The position numbers were made by a program, and so were the translations under genes. Below the pieces are notes generated by a model. The model ran no database searches. It had not been told where the DNA came from and saw only the letters and a list, made by a program, of their open reading frames with translations. From Tubiluchus corallicola (taxonomy: Eukaryota; Priapulida; Priapulimorpha; Priapulimorphida; Tubiluchidae), in the NCBI GenBank assembly GCA_030141605.1, contig JAQGDQ010000157.1, positions 261,266-325,265 on the forward strand: a DNA stretch of 64,000 bases, written 5' to 3'. Position 1 is the stretch's first letter, and every line of letters begins with the position of its first letter. This document shows positions 1 to 13,172 of this stretch, piece after piece.

Positions 1-345
1 TTGGCCAGTAAACTAAACAAACTGGAAAATATGATTAATTCTAATTATTACGCAAAACTTAAACGACGATTCAATGCGATTTTGATTGTTCTGCATTTTG
101 GAAACTGCGATTGTGATTACAGGTAATCAACAAAATGTTATGATTATCGTTATTAGTGTGACGCCATAATCGTAGACCCAAGTACTATGAGTGATTATTT
201 TAGTTTATCAAGTTTTTGAAGCTATTGGAAAGTTGGTCATATACGCTAGAACAAACACTCTAAGGCTAATACGTGCATGAGCGTTGCTTTAAAGATAGTT
301 ATGTTATCCGTGGCGAAACCAAAACGAAGTTAAATGTCTATTTAT

Positions 346-1040
346 CATTTTATTTCGCGTTTATACAAGTACCATAGAATAGTAAAAAACTAAATTAAAA
401 ATCACTGTGTAAAAATGTTTCTACAAGACAAATAAAATAAAAATGTAAAAAAAATGTACACAAAGAACGGGGAATTAGTAAGCTAAATATGTAAAAAGGG
501 TTAGTAAGTTTATATTCCCAATAGGCAAAATTTTTTGAAAAAGTCAAAATGGCATCAGTACAGTATTAAGAATGAAACGTAAAATGACTTTAAAATGATT
601 ACAGCCATTTTCGGCACATATTCTAGATGCTGTGGTGCCCCTACGGTAAACAAAAAACTTCATCAATGCAAAATAGTTTTTTGCTTGCCGTAGGGGCACC
701 ACAGCAGCTAGAATATGTGCCGAAAATGGCTGTAATCGTTTTAAAGTCATTTTACGTAAAAGTAGTTTTAGCCTTCATCAGTGAGTTTCAAATTCAGCAA
801 TGCCATACGCAGTTTTATACTTAATACTGATGTCATTTTAACTTCAAATGTTTTTGGCCATTGGGAATATACACTTATTAACCCTTTTTTACGTATTTAG
901 CTTACTAATCCTCTGTTTTTTGTGTAAATATTTATTTTACTTATCTTGTAGTAATATTTTTAATAATGTTTTTAACTAAGCTTTGCTTATTATGTTATGG
1001 CACTTTTTATGTACTGAGATAAACGTAAAATAAAATAAAT
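346..1040. repeat. ~0.7 kb foldback (long inverted repeat) element
   Basis: Two arms (about 346-655 and 672-1040) are near-perfect reverse complements around a ~16-bp centre near 663. The inner arm has few mismatches (GCCATTTTCGGCACATATTC against its complement around 710-735); similarity declines outward. Reading frames in both arms are by-products of the palindrome. This fits a foldback or long-TIR non-autonomous DNA transposon. I could not define the target-site duplication. Confidence 0.8.
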
Positions 1041-4000
1041 AACTAAATAAATAATAAATGTGAATAATACTAATTAAGGTTTAAATTTAAAAAAATAAAA
1101 TTTGGGGATTTTAACGCGGTAGAAATGAAATGACCGACTTTTCTAAACAAACAAAGAATAATCATGACAGTTTTATTTTTATTTACATTAAGAAAACTGT
1201 TCGACAGGTTTTCCTGACGATTCAGTTACCTGACCATGAAATTGAATTGCCCTTGCAATCAAATTAATATTAATACGATGAATATAGTATCAGTAGTTTT
1301 TATTTTTATAGGCTTGACATCAACCGTAAAATGATTATTTTTTGGACCTTTTTGGCAAAAATTGGTGGGTAAGTACTAAAATCTTTGTAGTTTAGCTACA
1401 TTTATATTGCTACATTTATATACAAATTGGATAAAAATTCTCAGCCTCTATGGAATTTCAAAAAAGGATAACTTTTTTGTATCCACCCTGTATATAGCTA
1501 TTGTTATAATGATAGGATTTTTTTAAATTTCGTAGTAATGTTTGCTGTTTTCTTCGACAAACACCTGGCAATTTAAATCTCTCAAAAAATAAAAATAAAC
1601 AGCGATTGGAAATTAAATATTAAACAGAAAAGTAAATGAAATTAAAAATAAACAAAATGTAGGATAGTAAATTTTCTGCATATATAACGCAAGCCAGCAC
1701 CATTATGTGTTATACGTTTTTGCGTATCCAATAGTGTGCAAAAATCAATACAAATAGCTGCATAATATTAGCGCAATTCCTCAGTTCTAATAAGCGGGTT
1801 CATTAAAAACGATATAAAGTGATTTTTACACAATAACTCTGTAACACACAACTTTGTTTTTGATTCTTTCTGTGCATTATTCCTTATTTGTAAATTGTCT
1901 TGCCGTTCTAACAACAACTACAACGGCTGGCAACACAAATAACACGATAAAAATACTTTAATATTTATCGTATCTTTTTATTAAAATAAATTCACTATCC
2001 GATCCACAAAAACGTGTTTACGACACTGTTCTTTCTATTTAGACTCTCTTCTTTATCCGTCCACCATACTCTGTATATAGTCCTACTTGCGAATTCGTTC
2101 GCAACAAACTCATTCCGAGTGTCTGGTTAACGGCACTCAAAATAAGACAGTACCATCGGAAATTTACATGAATAAGATCTTTTTTAAAAAAACATGTAAG
2201 TATCAGCGTCCTACAATCTTACTCAGAGAGATCTGTCAGTGCTAGTTGCTTGAACGAGTGTACTCAGTGTACTTTATACATGTACATATATACTAATATG
2301 TTAGCCAGGTTCTAGGCAGTTTAACGCAAAGGGCAAAACTGTTTTTAGCGCCTTCTCCTCAATGGTCAACCCCTTCCCCCACGGTCTCCATCCACTATGC
2401 ATCCAATATTGACTTTTTCTTGTATACTATTATAATAAAGTATAATGGTACTTGTGCGTTAGGCTTATGCTTGTAAACTAATTAAGTAGAGTTAATTACC
2501 TATCTACAGATGTACTGACTGAATTTGAAAGTGTGTCTATAATTTGCTTGAATTTGAAATTGGATTTATGACCCCATTGTACTCTATGTGACTCGCCAGC
2601 TTTTTTGCCTTTCGTTTCCTGCATTTCTTCCTAATGACTTCGATTCTTATAGATTTATCTGCCATAGTTAGATAAAATGCTATTGTACGAATTTTTTTAC
2701 TAACGGAAGAGTCATTCTATAAGTACTTATAACAAACCTCTCAGCAAAAACAGGGTAATACGTCATTGATGTCTGCGTGACGTAATGTCAGAAATGACGT
2801 AATCTTAGGAAACCAGATAAAGCAAAATAGAGTGTTTTGCTACGAGAAAACACTTTCTGGTATCGATAAATCATACATTTCAACAGGGAAATAACGCAAC
2901 TAGTTCATTTCATTTAATTAGTGTTGAACACCTATTAAGGAATTACACATACCCTATGCTATTACTTATACAAAATTTAAATATTAAATAAATACTTCCA
3001 AAATTTGGTGCTTCCCAAAATATGGCGCCCTAGGCAACTGCCTAGTTTGCCTAGTAGTAGAGCCGGCCCTGATTTATTAGTATATTATTTTACGATATAT
3101 ATTGGAATGTACATAGGAATTGGAATATTGAAACGCCTATACGTTTAACGAATGTAAAATAAATTACAGTAGCCTATAAGCTTACACAAACGCCTAACTT
3201 TTACCAAAGGCGGATATAAGAGACTCATTTCATTTTCCAAGATTTTTCTCCATTTAACTTAAGCCTCCATGATATATGTAGATATTAGATTTTTAGATTT
3301 ATTTATTCATCCACTTAGCACAATACAACAAAATACAAGTTATGTAATTACAAAATTAGCAGTCCATTGCAGTGCTATGAGGGTAGCAGAAGAAATTAGC
3401 TTATAACCTACGTTCAACATGGATAAGACATAATTATGGCATAAACAATAAAAAATACGTTAAATGGAGCAAAGCAAACGCTTACGAGAAAATGATAATG
3501 ACGATATTGATGATGATGACAACGATGGTGATATTAATGCTGACGACAATTGTGGTGATGATGACAATGATATTGAATTTATGCTAACGATGATGATGCA
3601 CAGGATCGATGATTTAAACCAAATTAGCCATTTTGCAGTGTTATGGAAATAGTTTAAAATATTGAATTACATAAAAAAATATAAAGTGTGTCATTTTTGA
3701 TTACAGTAATTGGTTAATTTGGCCCATACGACTCATGAATTGATTTTTTAAATTTATTTTGAATATTGGTTCTGATTTATCACGTTTTTTCTGTACAAAG
3801 CTTATTCCATAGTAGGGGCCCAGTGAATATTAAATGATGTCGGGCTGTGTTTGCTCTGCAGTACTATACTTTAACTTCATTTGACCTAGTACTGTGAAAT
3901 TTAACATTTACTTGAACTGAATTATTAAAAAAAGATCAGACGTAGTCTATTAACTTTTTTGTACATATAGATACCTAGGTTATAATTAAGGAAATCATAA

Positions 4001-4540
4001 ACTAATAATATTTTACATTCTTTAAAATGGGTGTTATCTATATGTGCCGGGCTGTGCCCTTCTATTTTTTGTAAAGAATGCGCAAAAACTTCCTTTGAGC
4101 TACCTTTAGAGCAGATAATTTTGAAATATATGTTTTCCCCTAGAGAATGGAACAGTAATTAAGATCAGGAAGAATTAAGTTATTATATAAAGGAATTACG
4201 TTTGATTATCATTAAGATAAGAAAAATAAACCGCAAAGATGAAAAAACTCGTTGATTGGCTTGTTTCAAATGTTGACCGGTGAGCCGAAATTTCAGGTTC
4301 ACTTCACCCGGTTTTAATTGCTTGTAAAAATTGCACTTAAGAGTCTTTCAACAGCGATTTTACAGCATTATAAATCAACTGAGCCATGCATCGCTACTAA
4401 GGTCTGCTTCCCCAAGACAAAGGAGACAGCCAAGTTTAATCTATTTGCTTTTCAGTGTCGAAATCTGACACCAGACTGACGATTTTAATCAAAAATCCTT
4501 TGTGCGTCTCGTTTTGTTGTTTTACAGAGTCCGCCATAAA
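1041..4540. other. intergenic AT-rich DNA, degraded repeat ends only
   Basis: No gene recognised. A mariner-type end (CCACCCTGTATA, ~1484-1495) and a hAT-like end (CCTAGGCAACTGCCTAG then GAGCCGGCCCTGA, ~3026-3072) are visible as fragments. A short Asp/Asn-rich frame near 3464-3652 comes from GAT/GAC triplet-rich DNA and is not supported as a gene. Confidence 0.5.
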
Positions 4541-4544
4541 CTTG

Positions 4545-5350
4545 CTGCGGTCGAGGCGAACCACTGCATGGTGGTCCGGGTAGCCACTGTCCACTGTCCA
4601 GACAGTGTCATGATGTGAGTGTCAACTACTGCATGGTGGTCTTGGTAGCCACTGTCCATCGTCCAGACAGTCTCATGACGTGTGTCAATCAGGTAGCCAC
4701 TGCTCAAACAGGGTCATGATGTGAGTTTCAACCACTGCATGGTGGTACAAGATAACCACTGTCCAGACAGGATCATGACGTGACTCTCAGCCACTGCATG
4801 GTGGTCCAAGATAGTCACTGTCTAGACAGGATCATGATGTGAGTCTCAGCCACTGCTGGTAGTCCAAGATAGCCACTGTCCAGACAGGATCATGACGTGA
4901 CTCTCAGCCACTGCATGGTGGTCCAAGATAGCCATTGTCTAGACAGGATCATGATGTGAGTCTCAGCCTCGCCTGGTAATCCAAGATAGCCACTGTCCAG
5001 GCAGGGTCACGATATGACTCTCAACCACTGCATGGTGGTCCAGGAGGCCACTGTCCAGGAAGAGTCATGATGTGAGTCACAACCACTACATGGCGGTCCA
5101 AGATAGCCACTGTCCAGACAGGGTCATGATGTCTCAACCACTGCATGTTAGTCCAGGCAGCCTCAGTTCAGGCAGGGTCATTATGTGAGTGCATGGTGGT
5201 CCAGTGGTCTTAACCACTGCATGGTGGTCCAAGATAGCCACTATCCAGACATGATGTCTCAACCACTGCATGGTGGTCCAGGTAGCCTCTGTCTAGGCAG
5301 GGTCGTGACGTGAGTTTCAACCACTACATGGTGATCCAGGTAGCCACTAT
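4545..5350. repeat. minisatellite, ~59-bp unit, about 13 copies
   Basis: Degenerate tandem array. Each unit reads roughly CCACTGCATGGTGGTCC, then AAGATAGCCACTGTCCAGAC, then AGGATCATGATGTGAGTCTC. Some units are shortened. Each contains self-complementary stretches (CCACTGCATGGTGG; CACTGTCCAGACAGTG in the first unit). Short open frames across it are repeat by-products. Confidence 0.9.
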
Positions 5351-5639
5351 CCAAGACACATTTACCATTACCGATATGGTGCTCTCAGAACCTCTTATTG
5401 CAGATTCCAAGAGTTTGTTTATGGTACTCATTTTTTGTGTTGCTTCTCATAGTCTTATCCGGAACATTTCTAGATGCAGAATTTTTGCTGATAAATTCGA
5501 TTTTCCCGCTGCGTTCCTAACTGTGGAATTCTCTACTATATTGCACTGAACTAATTACGCTTACTATTTCATTAAGATTCTGCTAGAAATACGAGAGAGA
5601 GAGAGAGTTCTCCTACGACTTATCATCATTAATAGAGTA

Positions 5640-5972
5640 AAATGTAATGCCCTTTATAGTCTCAAAGATTATAATATTTATTCAATAGCTTTCGCCCTAG
5701 CTGGCCTCAACGTCATGTGATTTCTGAACAGTGACCAGACAAAGAAAGATAAAACCGACACGCCTCCTCATCCTCATTCCGTGACCTCATAGCCCTATGC
5801 GTCTGCGAATTATTAAAGGAACAAAAATAAGTAAGTAAAGAGGATAAATAAATACTGAGGGTAAATCAAGAAGGATTTTTTATATAGCAGAATCATTAAC
5901 ACAGAAAAACGTAATGCCCTTTATAATCTCAAATATTATAATATGTATTCAGTAGCTTTCGCCCTAGCGGGC
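5640..5972. repeat. direct repeat pair, ~63 bp, 270 bp apart
   Basis: The block GTAATGCCCTTTATAGTCTC ... CTTTCGCCCTAGCTGGCC at 5646-5705 recurs with few changes at 5911-5972. It looks like a local duplication; no gene lies in it. A short GA run occurs near 5591-5606. Confidence 0.7.
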
Positions 5973-6251
5973 CACATGTTTATATGTACTTCTAACGTTT
6001 TTGACGATATTTATTGATTCAGCTGTCTGCATGGCAACTCCAATAGCTAGGTGACTAGCAATTCCCTTATAAGCAAACTTATATACTCTAATAATAGTTA
6101 TTGTCGTTACAGTATTGAGCCAAATTCTCTAACACGACACATAAACATCATTATCATTTACTTATAAAATCAAAAATTAAAGACAGTTAGTTGAATTCGT
6201 TATTAGTTGTGTTACTGTAGCGTGCATATGATGGTATTTTTTCTTGCTCTT

Positions 6252-6592
6252 AGTTCATGCTGCTACTGTTGTTGTTGGTTCTGCCTCTATTTCTGTTGCT
6301 TCTTCTGGCGTTGTTGTTGTTGTTACTGCTGTTGTTGGTGTTGTCATTGCAGTTGCTATTGCCATTGTTGTTGTTGCTAGTGCTGTTGTTGATGTTGTCA
6401 TTGCAGTTGCTATTGCCATTGTCGTTGTTGCTAGTGCTGTTGTTGCTACTGCTGTTGTTGATGTTGTCATTGCAGTTGCTATTGCCATTGTTGTTGTTGT
6501 TGCTAGTGCTTTTGTTGCTAGTGTTGTTGTTGTTCCTACTTCTGTTGTTGTTGCTGCGAGTGGTATTGTTGTTGTTGCTGCTGCTGTTGTGT
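6252..6592. repeat. imperfect TTG/AAC trinucleotide array with higher-order units
   Basis: About 340 bp of (GTT/GCT)n in which a ~50-60 bp block (GATGTTGTCATTGCAGTTGC...GCTAGTGCTGTT) occurs about three times (near 6335, 6390, 6457). Because the unit is a triplet, several frames stay open on both strands and give poly-Val, poly-Leu or poly-Thr strings; these are not credible proteins. Confidence 0.85.
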
Positions 6593-7498
6593 ACTTACTA
6601 ATACCGTTGCTGTTATACTTGTTGTGACAAATCTTCTTAACTGACCACGTGACATAAAAAACAGTTTCTACTGTTACATTAGCAGTTTGTGGTAAAAGTG
6701 CATGAATCACAACAACCAAAAACACACTCTGTTAAAATAGTTAATCATGATTAAATTTTATTTCTTAGTTTGTAAGCCAAACAAGATAAGGAGAATAAAA
6801 AATCAAAACTACACATCATTTGCAACACAGCTGAATGTCATCAGATTGGTCACAAGAAAAATTAAATGTAGGAACTATCAAAACCAACGTAACCCAAGAC
6901 ATTGGCAACTTTCCTTGTAAAAATAAACAAAAATGACATTGAAGACGTACTTATATAGATATTTAAAAGCTCTCCATAAAATCATTGAAACTAATCAAAT
7001 CAATGACACTAAAAAGTTACTTTTTATTATAATTTATAATATAATACTATAATTCATTTAAATAATTATATATATAAAATATAAGCGTAGAACTGTAAAT
7101 AAGCAGGATTACTGTAGATACAAAAAATTAATACATAATTATCATAATACTGTACTGCAGTTATGCATTAGTAAGGTAATGAGCAAATAGAAATGACTTT
7201 ATTTAATGTAAGCAGATCCAATGGCCTTAAAATTATAGCAAAAAAATAAATCTAAGAGGATAACTGACGAGGTCAATCACTCAAATTACACAACATTCTA
7301 TCAATGACAGTAGAGTTGTCCTAGGTTTGCTTTTCAAAGTGAAACATTTGCCATTCAAAACATAAATTTGAATAATATCTTAGCAATTTCTATCCTTAAC
7401 TGATACACGAATTGAATGACTGGCCTCACTAACATAACATTGACTAACAAGTAAAAATTACAATAAGTCAAAAGTTAGTAACACTATAAACATATTAA

Positions 7499-8209
7499 TT
7501 CCTTCAGGGCCGCTTCATTCAAAACAGGTCTCATAAGACCTTCTCTTGAGTTTTTTGTTACTGTATGAGCACAGACATAACTAAATGATTATAAATTAGG
7601 TACTGTCCTATTCAGGAGAATTTCGGCTATCCAATCATTCTATTTGTTTAAACTTTTATATGTGATTTAATTGGATAAAATTAAAAACATGCCCTTTCCA
7701 GGCACACCAGCTTAGCCTATTGAGTAGCTTAGTCTGGTGTACACTTGCGTGATTGTACACACTACTTTATTGCTGCAGTTCAAGAGAACTGTCTGCTGTA
7801 CAGAGTTCCAGGAAAAACCAACTGATCAACCAAGGAAAAATTAACGTTTGATCTTTTAAACTGGAATTTCTCCTTAAAAATAGTAGACTTGAGGCCAAAG
7901 TGTATAAGAGTGTTGCGTCTGGATAGTAGAAATTTTCTGTATTAGCCAATTTCATACAAGTGATACTGTACATTGTTACCGTGCAAACACAGCAGTTACT
8001 GAAAGCTTTTTCCAATTTTTTCGTTAAAAGTCAATTTTTAATTGATATAAATAAGCAAATGCATTTCATATATAATTTTGCATCAAAATCCAGTGTGAGG
8101 AGTAGAAACCTACAAAAATTATCAAATATAACGTAATCGCTGCTTAGTGAAAGCAGTTTTCATGATGAACCCATGCAAAATGCAGGCAATGCTTACGGTC
8201 CTGAAGGAG
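7499..8209. mobile_element. TTAA-flanked MITE, family A copy 1 (711 bp)
   Basis: Bounded by TTAA on both sides (7495-7498, 8210-8213), with inverted ends (T/C)TCCTTCAGG(A/G)C and GTCCTGAAGGAG. Two further copies with the same ends occur at 38351-39308 and 49125-49854. No transposase frame. The TTAA target is the hallmark of the piggyBac superfamily; the terminal sequence itself is not the classic CCC type. Confidence 0.85.
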
Positions 8210-8419
8210 TTAATAACAATAATGAGCAATTACAAATGACTTCATTTACTACTGGGTAGTCTTTCACCATTGGGTGTAAAATAACAAACGTATGTATTCA
8301 CAAATGTATAAGTTAGATAACAAAAACCTTGCTAAAAGGATAAAAGTAATAAAAATGTTTTACAAAAAAGTGTAACAAAATCTTATTCAATACTTTTTAT
8401 TACGGGCAATCAAAAACAT

Positions 8420-9105
8420 TTATAGTTAAAACACCACACCTTTATTAAAACTTTAATTTAGTTAAAACATAGTTAACATAGTTAAAAAATCATGTCAAAT
8501 GTTTTGACAGAGCTACTGCTGTCATCATCAGTGGGAAATTTTTACAAATATACAATCAGTTTATATAGGCAGAGCCTTATGGAGACCCAATATTATAGAG
8601 GCATAGCACAGAACATTATGCACTAATTATGTATTTAAAAGAAGCCAAATGGGTAATGATTAAGCAAAGCGGTACAAAAAATTGATACAGTAAATTATGC
8701 ACCAGTATAAATTTCTTTTCTACTGGTCTGCTTATTCATTACACATTTGGCTTCTGTTAAATGCATAATTAGTGCATAATGTTCTATACTGTAGGCATTG
8801 CCTATCGCTCTTTTCTACTGGTCTGCTTAATCATTAATTATTTGGCGTTTTGTAAATATATAATTAGTGCATAATTTACTGTATCAGTTTCTTTTCTACT
8901 GGTCTGTTTATTCATTACCCATTTGGCTTCTGTTCACCATTATTAGTGCATAGTGTTCTATACGGTAAGCTATGCTTGTATAAACTGGTTGTGTTTGTAA
9001 AAATTTTTCCACTGATGATGACAGCAGTAGCTCTGTCGAAACGTTTGACACGATTTTTAACTACGTAAATTAAGTTTTAATATAGATGTTGTGTTTTAAC
9101 TATAA
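8420..9105. mobile_element. long-TIR MITE, family B copy 1
   Basis: Ends in long inverted repeats: TATAGTTAAAACACCACACC on the left and the complement (GTTGTGTTTTAACTATA) on the right. Sub-terminal arms carry CAGTGG and TGTCATCATCAGTGG blocks in opposite orientation. The middle contains several rearranged copies of TTCATTACCTATTTGGCTTC-like sequence. Other copies: 16510-16850, 18848-19540 and a left-half fragment at 25570-25803. Confidence 0.8.
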
Positions 9106-9185
9106 TTAGGAGTGTTAGTAATCCCATTTCAGTCTATGTAAACCTATTCCAATCCATTACAGTCAATTTCAGCTCAGAATAGTGT

Positions 9186-9427
9186 TATGACCCGCTTGCT
9201 GTGATTCTAATTTGTGAGCCAGGTTGGCTTCACATACCTAATTTGTAACTTGATTTTGGCCTAGTTGGGGAGTTGTTATAGAGATGGAAGTAATATCGGC
9301 TGTTTGGGATGGCAGCTCTGATGTTTTGTTTTGTTATTTTTGTTCATTGATGATAAGGAATGATGTGGAAAATGCATCTCCGTTTCCTTAACACAACTTT
9401 GTGTTCGACTCCAACTCATAACAGTAA
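9186..9427. mobile_element. candidate solo LTR, family H copy 1 (~242 bp)
   Basis: Begins TGTTATGACCCGC and ends CCAACTCATAACA, so it has TG...CA ends inside an 8-bp inverted repeat. A second copy of the same length is at 54495-54733. No coding region is attached to either. A target-site duplication was not clear, so a MITE is an alternative. Confidence 0.5.
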
Positions 9428-11900
9428 CATTGTATTTCACATTGTGTGCACATAATAATAATACTAATAATGATTTCGTTTAGGACAGTCCAGGGATAAC
9501 ACAAGTAACTCAATGCTTATTTCCAAGGTGCTCCCGATTATATTACCCGCATGTTATTTCGATAAACCAGCGTTTTTGGTCAAAGTTTCGGTGGTACAAT
9601 TTTGTAAGTTTTTGGTACGACTCGGTCGAGGTGCGAAACCGCGACCTCCCGGGTCTGATCTGTCATGCATTGTACCCAGGTTCTTCTCTTTCTCACATCA
9701 CAATTTCATAACAATGACCAATTACTCTAGACCGCTTTACCTTATCAGTTTGTAAAAGGATGTAAAAGAGTTAAATGCACAATACTATATAAATTTTAGC
9801 TTATGCACACATATGTATGTACATATATGTCCAACTGAGACTAAATTTATCCTGGTTTTATCGTAAATTTTAACAAAAGTCGTTGTTCTTATGTGATTGT
9901 AAGTAAAACGTAGAAAAGTTTATCATTTTTAATACTTTTCCCAATAATGTAATCTAAATAATTCCAGTGAATGATTCTGTTATTATGGACGTAAATTATT
10001 ATAAATAATTGTTAAAATGTTTTATAAGTAAGTTTGTAATACATGTATTAAGGACATAATTATAATTCACTGTGTTGTATATATGCAGAATTATCATAGA
10101 GGCTTTGCATGTATTATGCAAATAAAGATTTATCATTATCATCTGGACTTGATGGTCTTCATATAACTGCTTCATAGCAACGCTGGAACTTTAATTCAGT
10201 TACATGTAATTCCAGGAAACTTTTGTAATTAATGAACTCCACGAAACAGGTGTTTATAACGTCATAAAATCAAAAAGAATAAATTTAAAAACATTTATTA
10301 GAACCCTTATACATAAGTTGAGAAATAAATGCAGTGCAATGTATCAAATTTGCTGCAAAATTCATTTTATTTTCCTGTAATTTGAAAATGCCATGATATA
10401 ACTCCCAAATCATGAAACACTCAATTCTTTAAAGTCACCACCTCAGTATCAGCCAGCTGCTCTTGAATTTTATAACCTCTCTTTTCAATTCTAAGCTTTT
10501 ATTCTGGCGACAGTAGCTAGTAATGTGTGTTTGAATAAGGTGTCGGTTTCTTAAATTTGAGAATAGAACTGATTCTCACGCTTGTGATATATTAGTTTAA
10601 ACTCTAGCGTTAAATACATTTTCGGTTGTAAATTAGCCGTAAATCGCCAGCCCAATTATTGCAATTTCTGGCAACCAGACGGAACATACCCCGCCCCTTA
10701 TCGGGAAGAAAAGTGAGCTATGGGCTTTTAATTTCTCACATAGATATTAAAAAAGTTGCAGCACGTTTAGAAGTTCAGGAAATTCTTATTTTTGCCAGAC
10801 AAAATGAAAGTCTTTTTTCAAACTTTCGATGATGCCTCTAGCTGTGACTAGTAATATTATTTGCAAGACTCTTGCACCTATTAAAATATGAAGCAAATCA
10901 CAGCGACATCTGCATAACTGAATTGAAAAACTTACAATAAAAAATCAAGGAAAAATGAAAGAAAGCAGGCGTTTGTAACCGCCATGAAAAATGAAAGAAA
11001 GCATGCGTCTGGCACCGCCATCTTTAATAGTTTATTTTCCGGTAAAGGGGCAAGAACTCACAAGGAATGACTAATACTGATGGATTTTTGTCCTTTTGCC
11101 AAGACAAACTACGGCTGTAGCTAGAAACGCCTTATATTTTCTTTCTTTTTTCTTTGTTTTCTTAATTGTGGGATTTTTAAATTCACTACGCTTGTCATTC
11201 GTAATTAACGTGTATCATCTGCATAACATTCTATACAGTTATGGTTCAACATTTTAAGGAGTAGATTGTTTTGAAATACAGTTTAAGATTGGGTCCAGTT
11301 TTGCTTTAAGCTGTCCAAGCTACAATTGTGAGGAGCAGCGGCATCGAGGGTTCTGTGAGAGAACTATGTAGTTTAGGAACTAATGAAAAGAAAAATCATG
11401 AAAGCATTTTATTTAAACGTGCTGACAAAAGAGGTTTACTAAAACACCAGGCCTCCAATTAGCAAGAGATTGTGAATAAATAAGCTTAAGTACACATTAT
11501 TTTACAAACTCAGAAAATTTGTAGGTCTAACATTGTATTTGTTTCCAAGTATTCTGTTACCGTACAGTGTACATGCATCCACAAAATAATAAATATTTCC
11601 CATTTTAAGGTACCTAAGTAATAAATAACATCGAGTTGAATGTTGTTATTACTGTTGTTGCGGAAACACTTATTTGTCCATGGTCAGTACTACACAATGA
11701 TTTTCATTATTAAGTTATGTTAAAGGCTTGCAATATCAAAAATGAAGTTTTACAAAAAAAATGAAGCTCATAAATTAACAACCATATAAACTAGCAGCAT
11801 TTATGGAAACTAAAGGTGCATTAGAGAGACACTAGCGGGCAAATGCCGAAACGAAATTTTTTGTAAGTAGCAGTTAATGAAACGTCATTTATGATATTAA
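9428..11900. other. intergenic region with LINE-like 3' tail and short duplication
   Basis: No gene recognised. A tail resembling LINE 3' ends (CAAATAAAGATTTATCATTATC) ends near 10142. A ~41-bp tandem duplication (AAAATGAAAGAAAGCA...CCGCCAT) lies at ~10955-11025. At ~11258-11306 is a family-E-like end (AGATTGTTTTGAAATACAG...GTCCAGTTTTGCTTTAA). Confidence 0.4.
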
Positions 11901-11903
11901 ACG

Positions 11904-13172
11904 TGTGTTTGTAAACCAAAACTGTCTATAAGTTGGCATAGTTATTATGCTTCAAAGTAGAATGCACCAAAAATTGGGTCAAATGTCAATTTTTTATTAA
12001 AACAAATGCTAAGTATATTGGACTCTTATATTCTAGCATCAAATTATCTAGAAAATGTTCAAAAAATACTAAAAATATAATTTTGTCACCCCGCATCCAC
12101 TTTTCTGCTCAATAACTAGTACTGCAAATGTAAAAAACTCTTATTTTCAAACTCCAGTAGTAGCTCATGTAAGCAATCATTTTGCTTTGGGCTATTTCTG
12201 CTGCCAAGCCCAAATCTTCGTCAGGAAGAGCCACGTATTGGGTTTACACATAACTTCAATGTGCGCTTGCAAAGTCCGCAGCAACCAACATTTGTGCAGT
12301 TGCTAAGTGTTTTGTAGAAACGCGACAAAAAACAATGGCTGACTTTAACAGCGATTTTCTCAAGATTATGTTTCTCAGTGTGCAGCCTGCACCTCAACTT
12401 CAACATGGATGATCTCAGCTTAGAAATAACAAAGTGTGATGAGCTTGGTATCAAAATGATTCTCACGAAATAGGGAATCAGGATATGTGAATAACTAGAA
12501 AGTTAACCCTTTCAATACGTAGTTACTTTTTAATTAGGCCACGTTGACTTTGCACATTTGACAATAACTTCTTGTGGCGTGTTACTAAAACAGAATCTTG
12601 TAAATAAACAAACAGGTGTTCGTTACTGAGTACTAATGTTAAATATTACATGTAGTTTTATTTCTACACATGCACACACATATGAGCACACATACATGCA
12701 TTCATGCACACACACATGTGCACATCTTCATAAATACGCATGTACTTATATTTAGAAACCAGTTTTCAATAAAAACACAATACTAATCCATAATATGCAA
12801 TCATTTTGTAAGAATGTAGAACAATCAACTAAACATACGTTTCATCAACGATCTCAAGTGATGTTGTATGGGAACATACCATACAGTACAGTTTTGTGGA
12901 ACGCACCTGGCTTCAGATGCTGATTAACTGGTTAGCATTACTTGTTGCAAAGCAAAACCAATCCCACGGCTATTAAACTTTTCTACAATGTTTGTCATGG
13001 CCGTAGCAGTGAAATAAACAGACCTTAGTGACTGCGTTTAGTGCTGAGTTTCAGCGGCAGTCTACCGCCTTCCGTCCCTTGTATGAAAAACATAGGCAGC
13101 AGTGTGCCTGCCGTCTTCCGTAGTGAAAGGGTTAATTGCCGACTTATGGATGATTTTGGTATGCAGTCACAC
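11904..13172. mobile_element. MITE family D copy 1, interrupted by a piggyBac-type MITE
   Basis: Inverted ends related to TGTGCTTGCA...AAACCGTCCATAAGTTGGCA. The left part (11904-12506) and right end (13132-13172) are separated by the nested family G element at 12507-13131. Other copies: 15085-15640, 20459-21586 (opposite orientation) and 36281-36895 (opposite orientation). No transposase coding. Confidence 0.8.
12507..13131. mobile_element. piggyBac-type MITE, family G copy 1, nested in family D
   Basis: TTAA at 12503-12506 and 13132-13135; ends CCCTTTCA and AGTGAAAGGG, the classic CCC-type piggyBac terminus. Removing the element restores GAAAGTTAATTGCC, matching the uninterrupted family D copy near 36330, so the insertion site is proven by comparison. 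It holds a CA-rich tract. A second copy is at 24923-25498. Confidence 0.92.

Noticed and set aside
544-824. Two opposed 65-68 aa frames
   Set aside because: Mirror products of the foldback palindrome.
5310-5549. 79-aa plus-strand frame after the minisatellite
   Set aside because: Starts inside the repeat unit and shows no family resemblance or splice context.
6244-6627. Long poly-Val/Leu/Thr open frames on both strands
   Set aside because: They come from the TTG triplet array; no start context, domain or splice partner.
9012-9041. Hammerhead-ribozyme-like core (CTGATGA ... GAAA) in family B
   Set aside because: Stem II is out of register by one base, the other arm has CAAA instead of GAAA, copy 3 has lost the stem, and no clear stem III or cleavage triplet is visible. 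A covariance-model search would decide.
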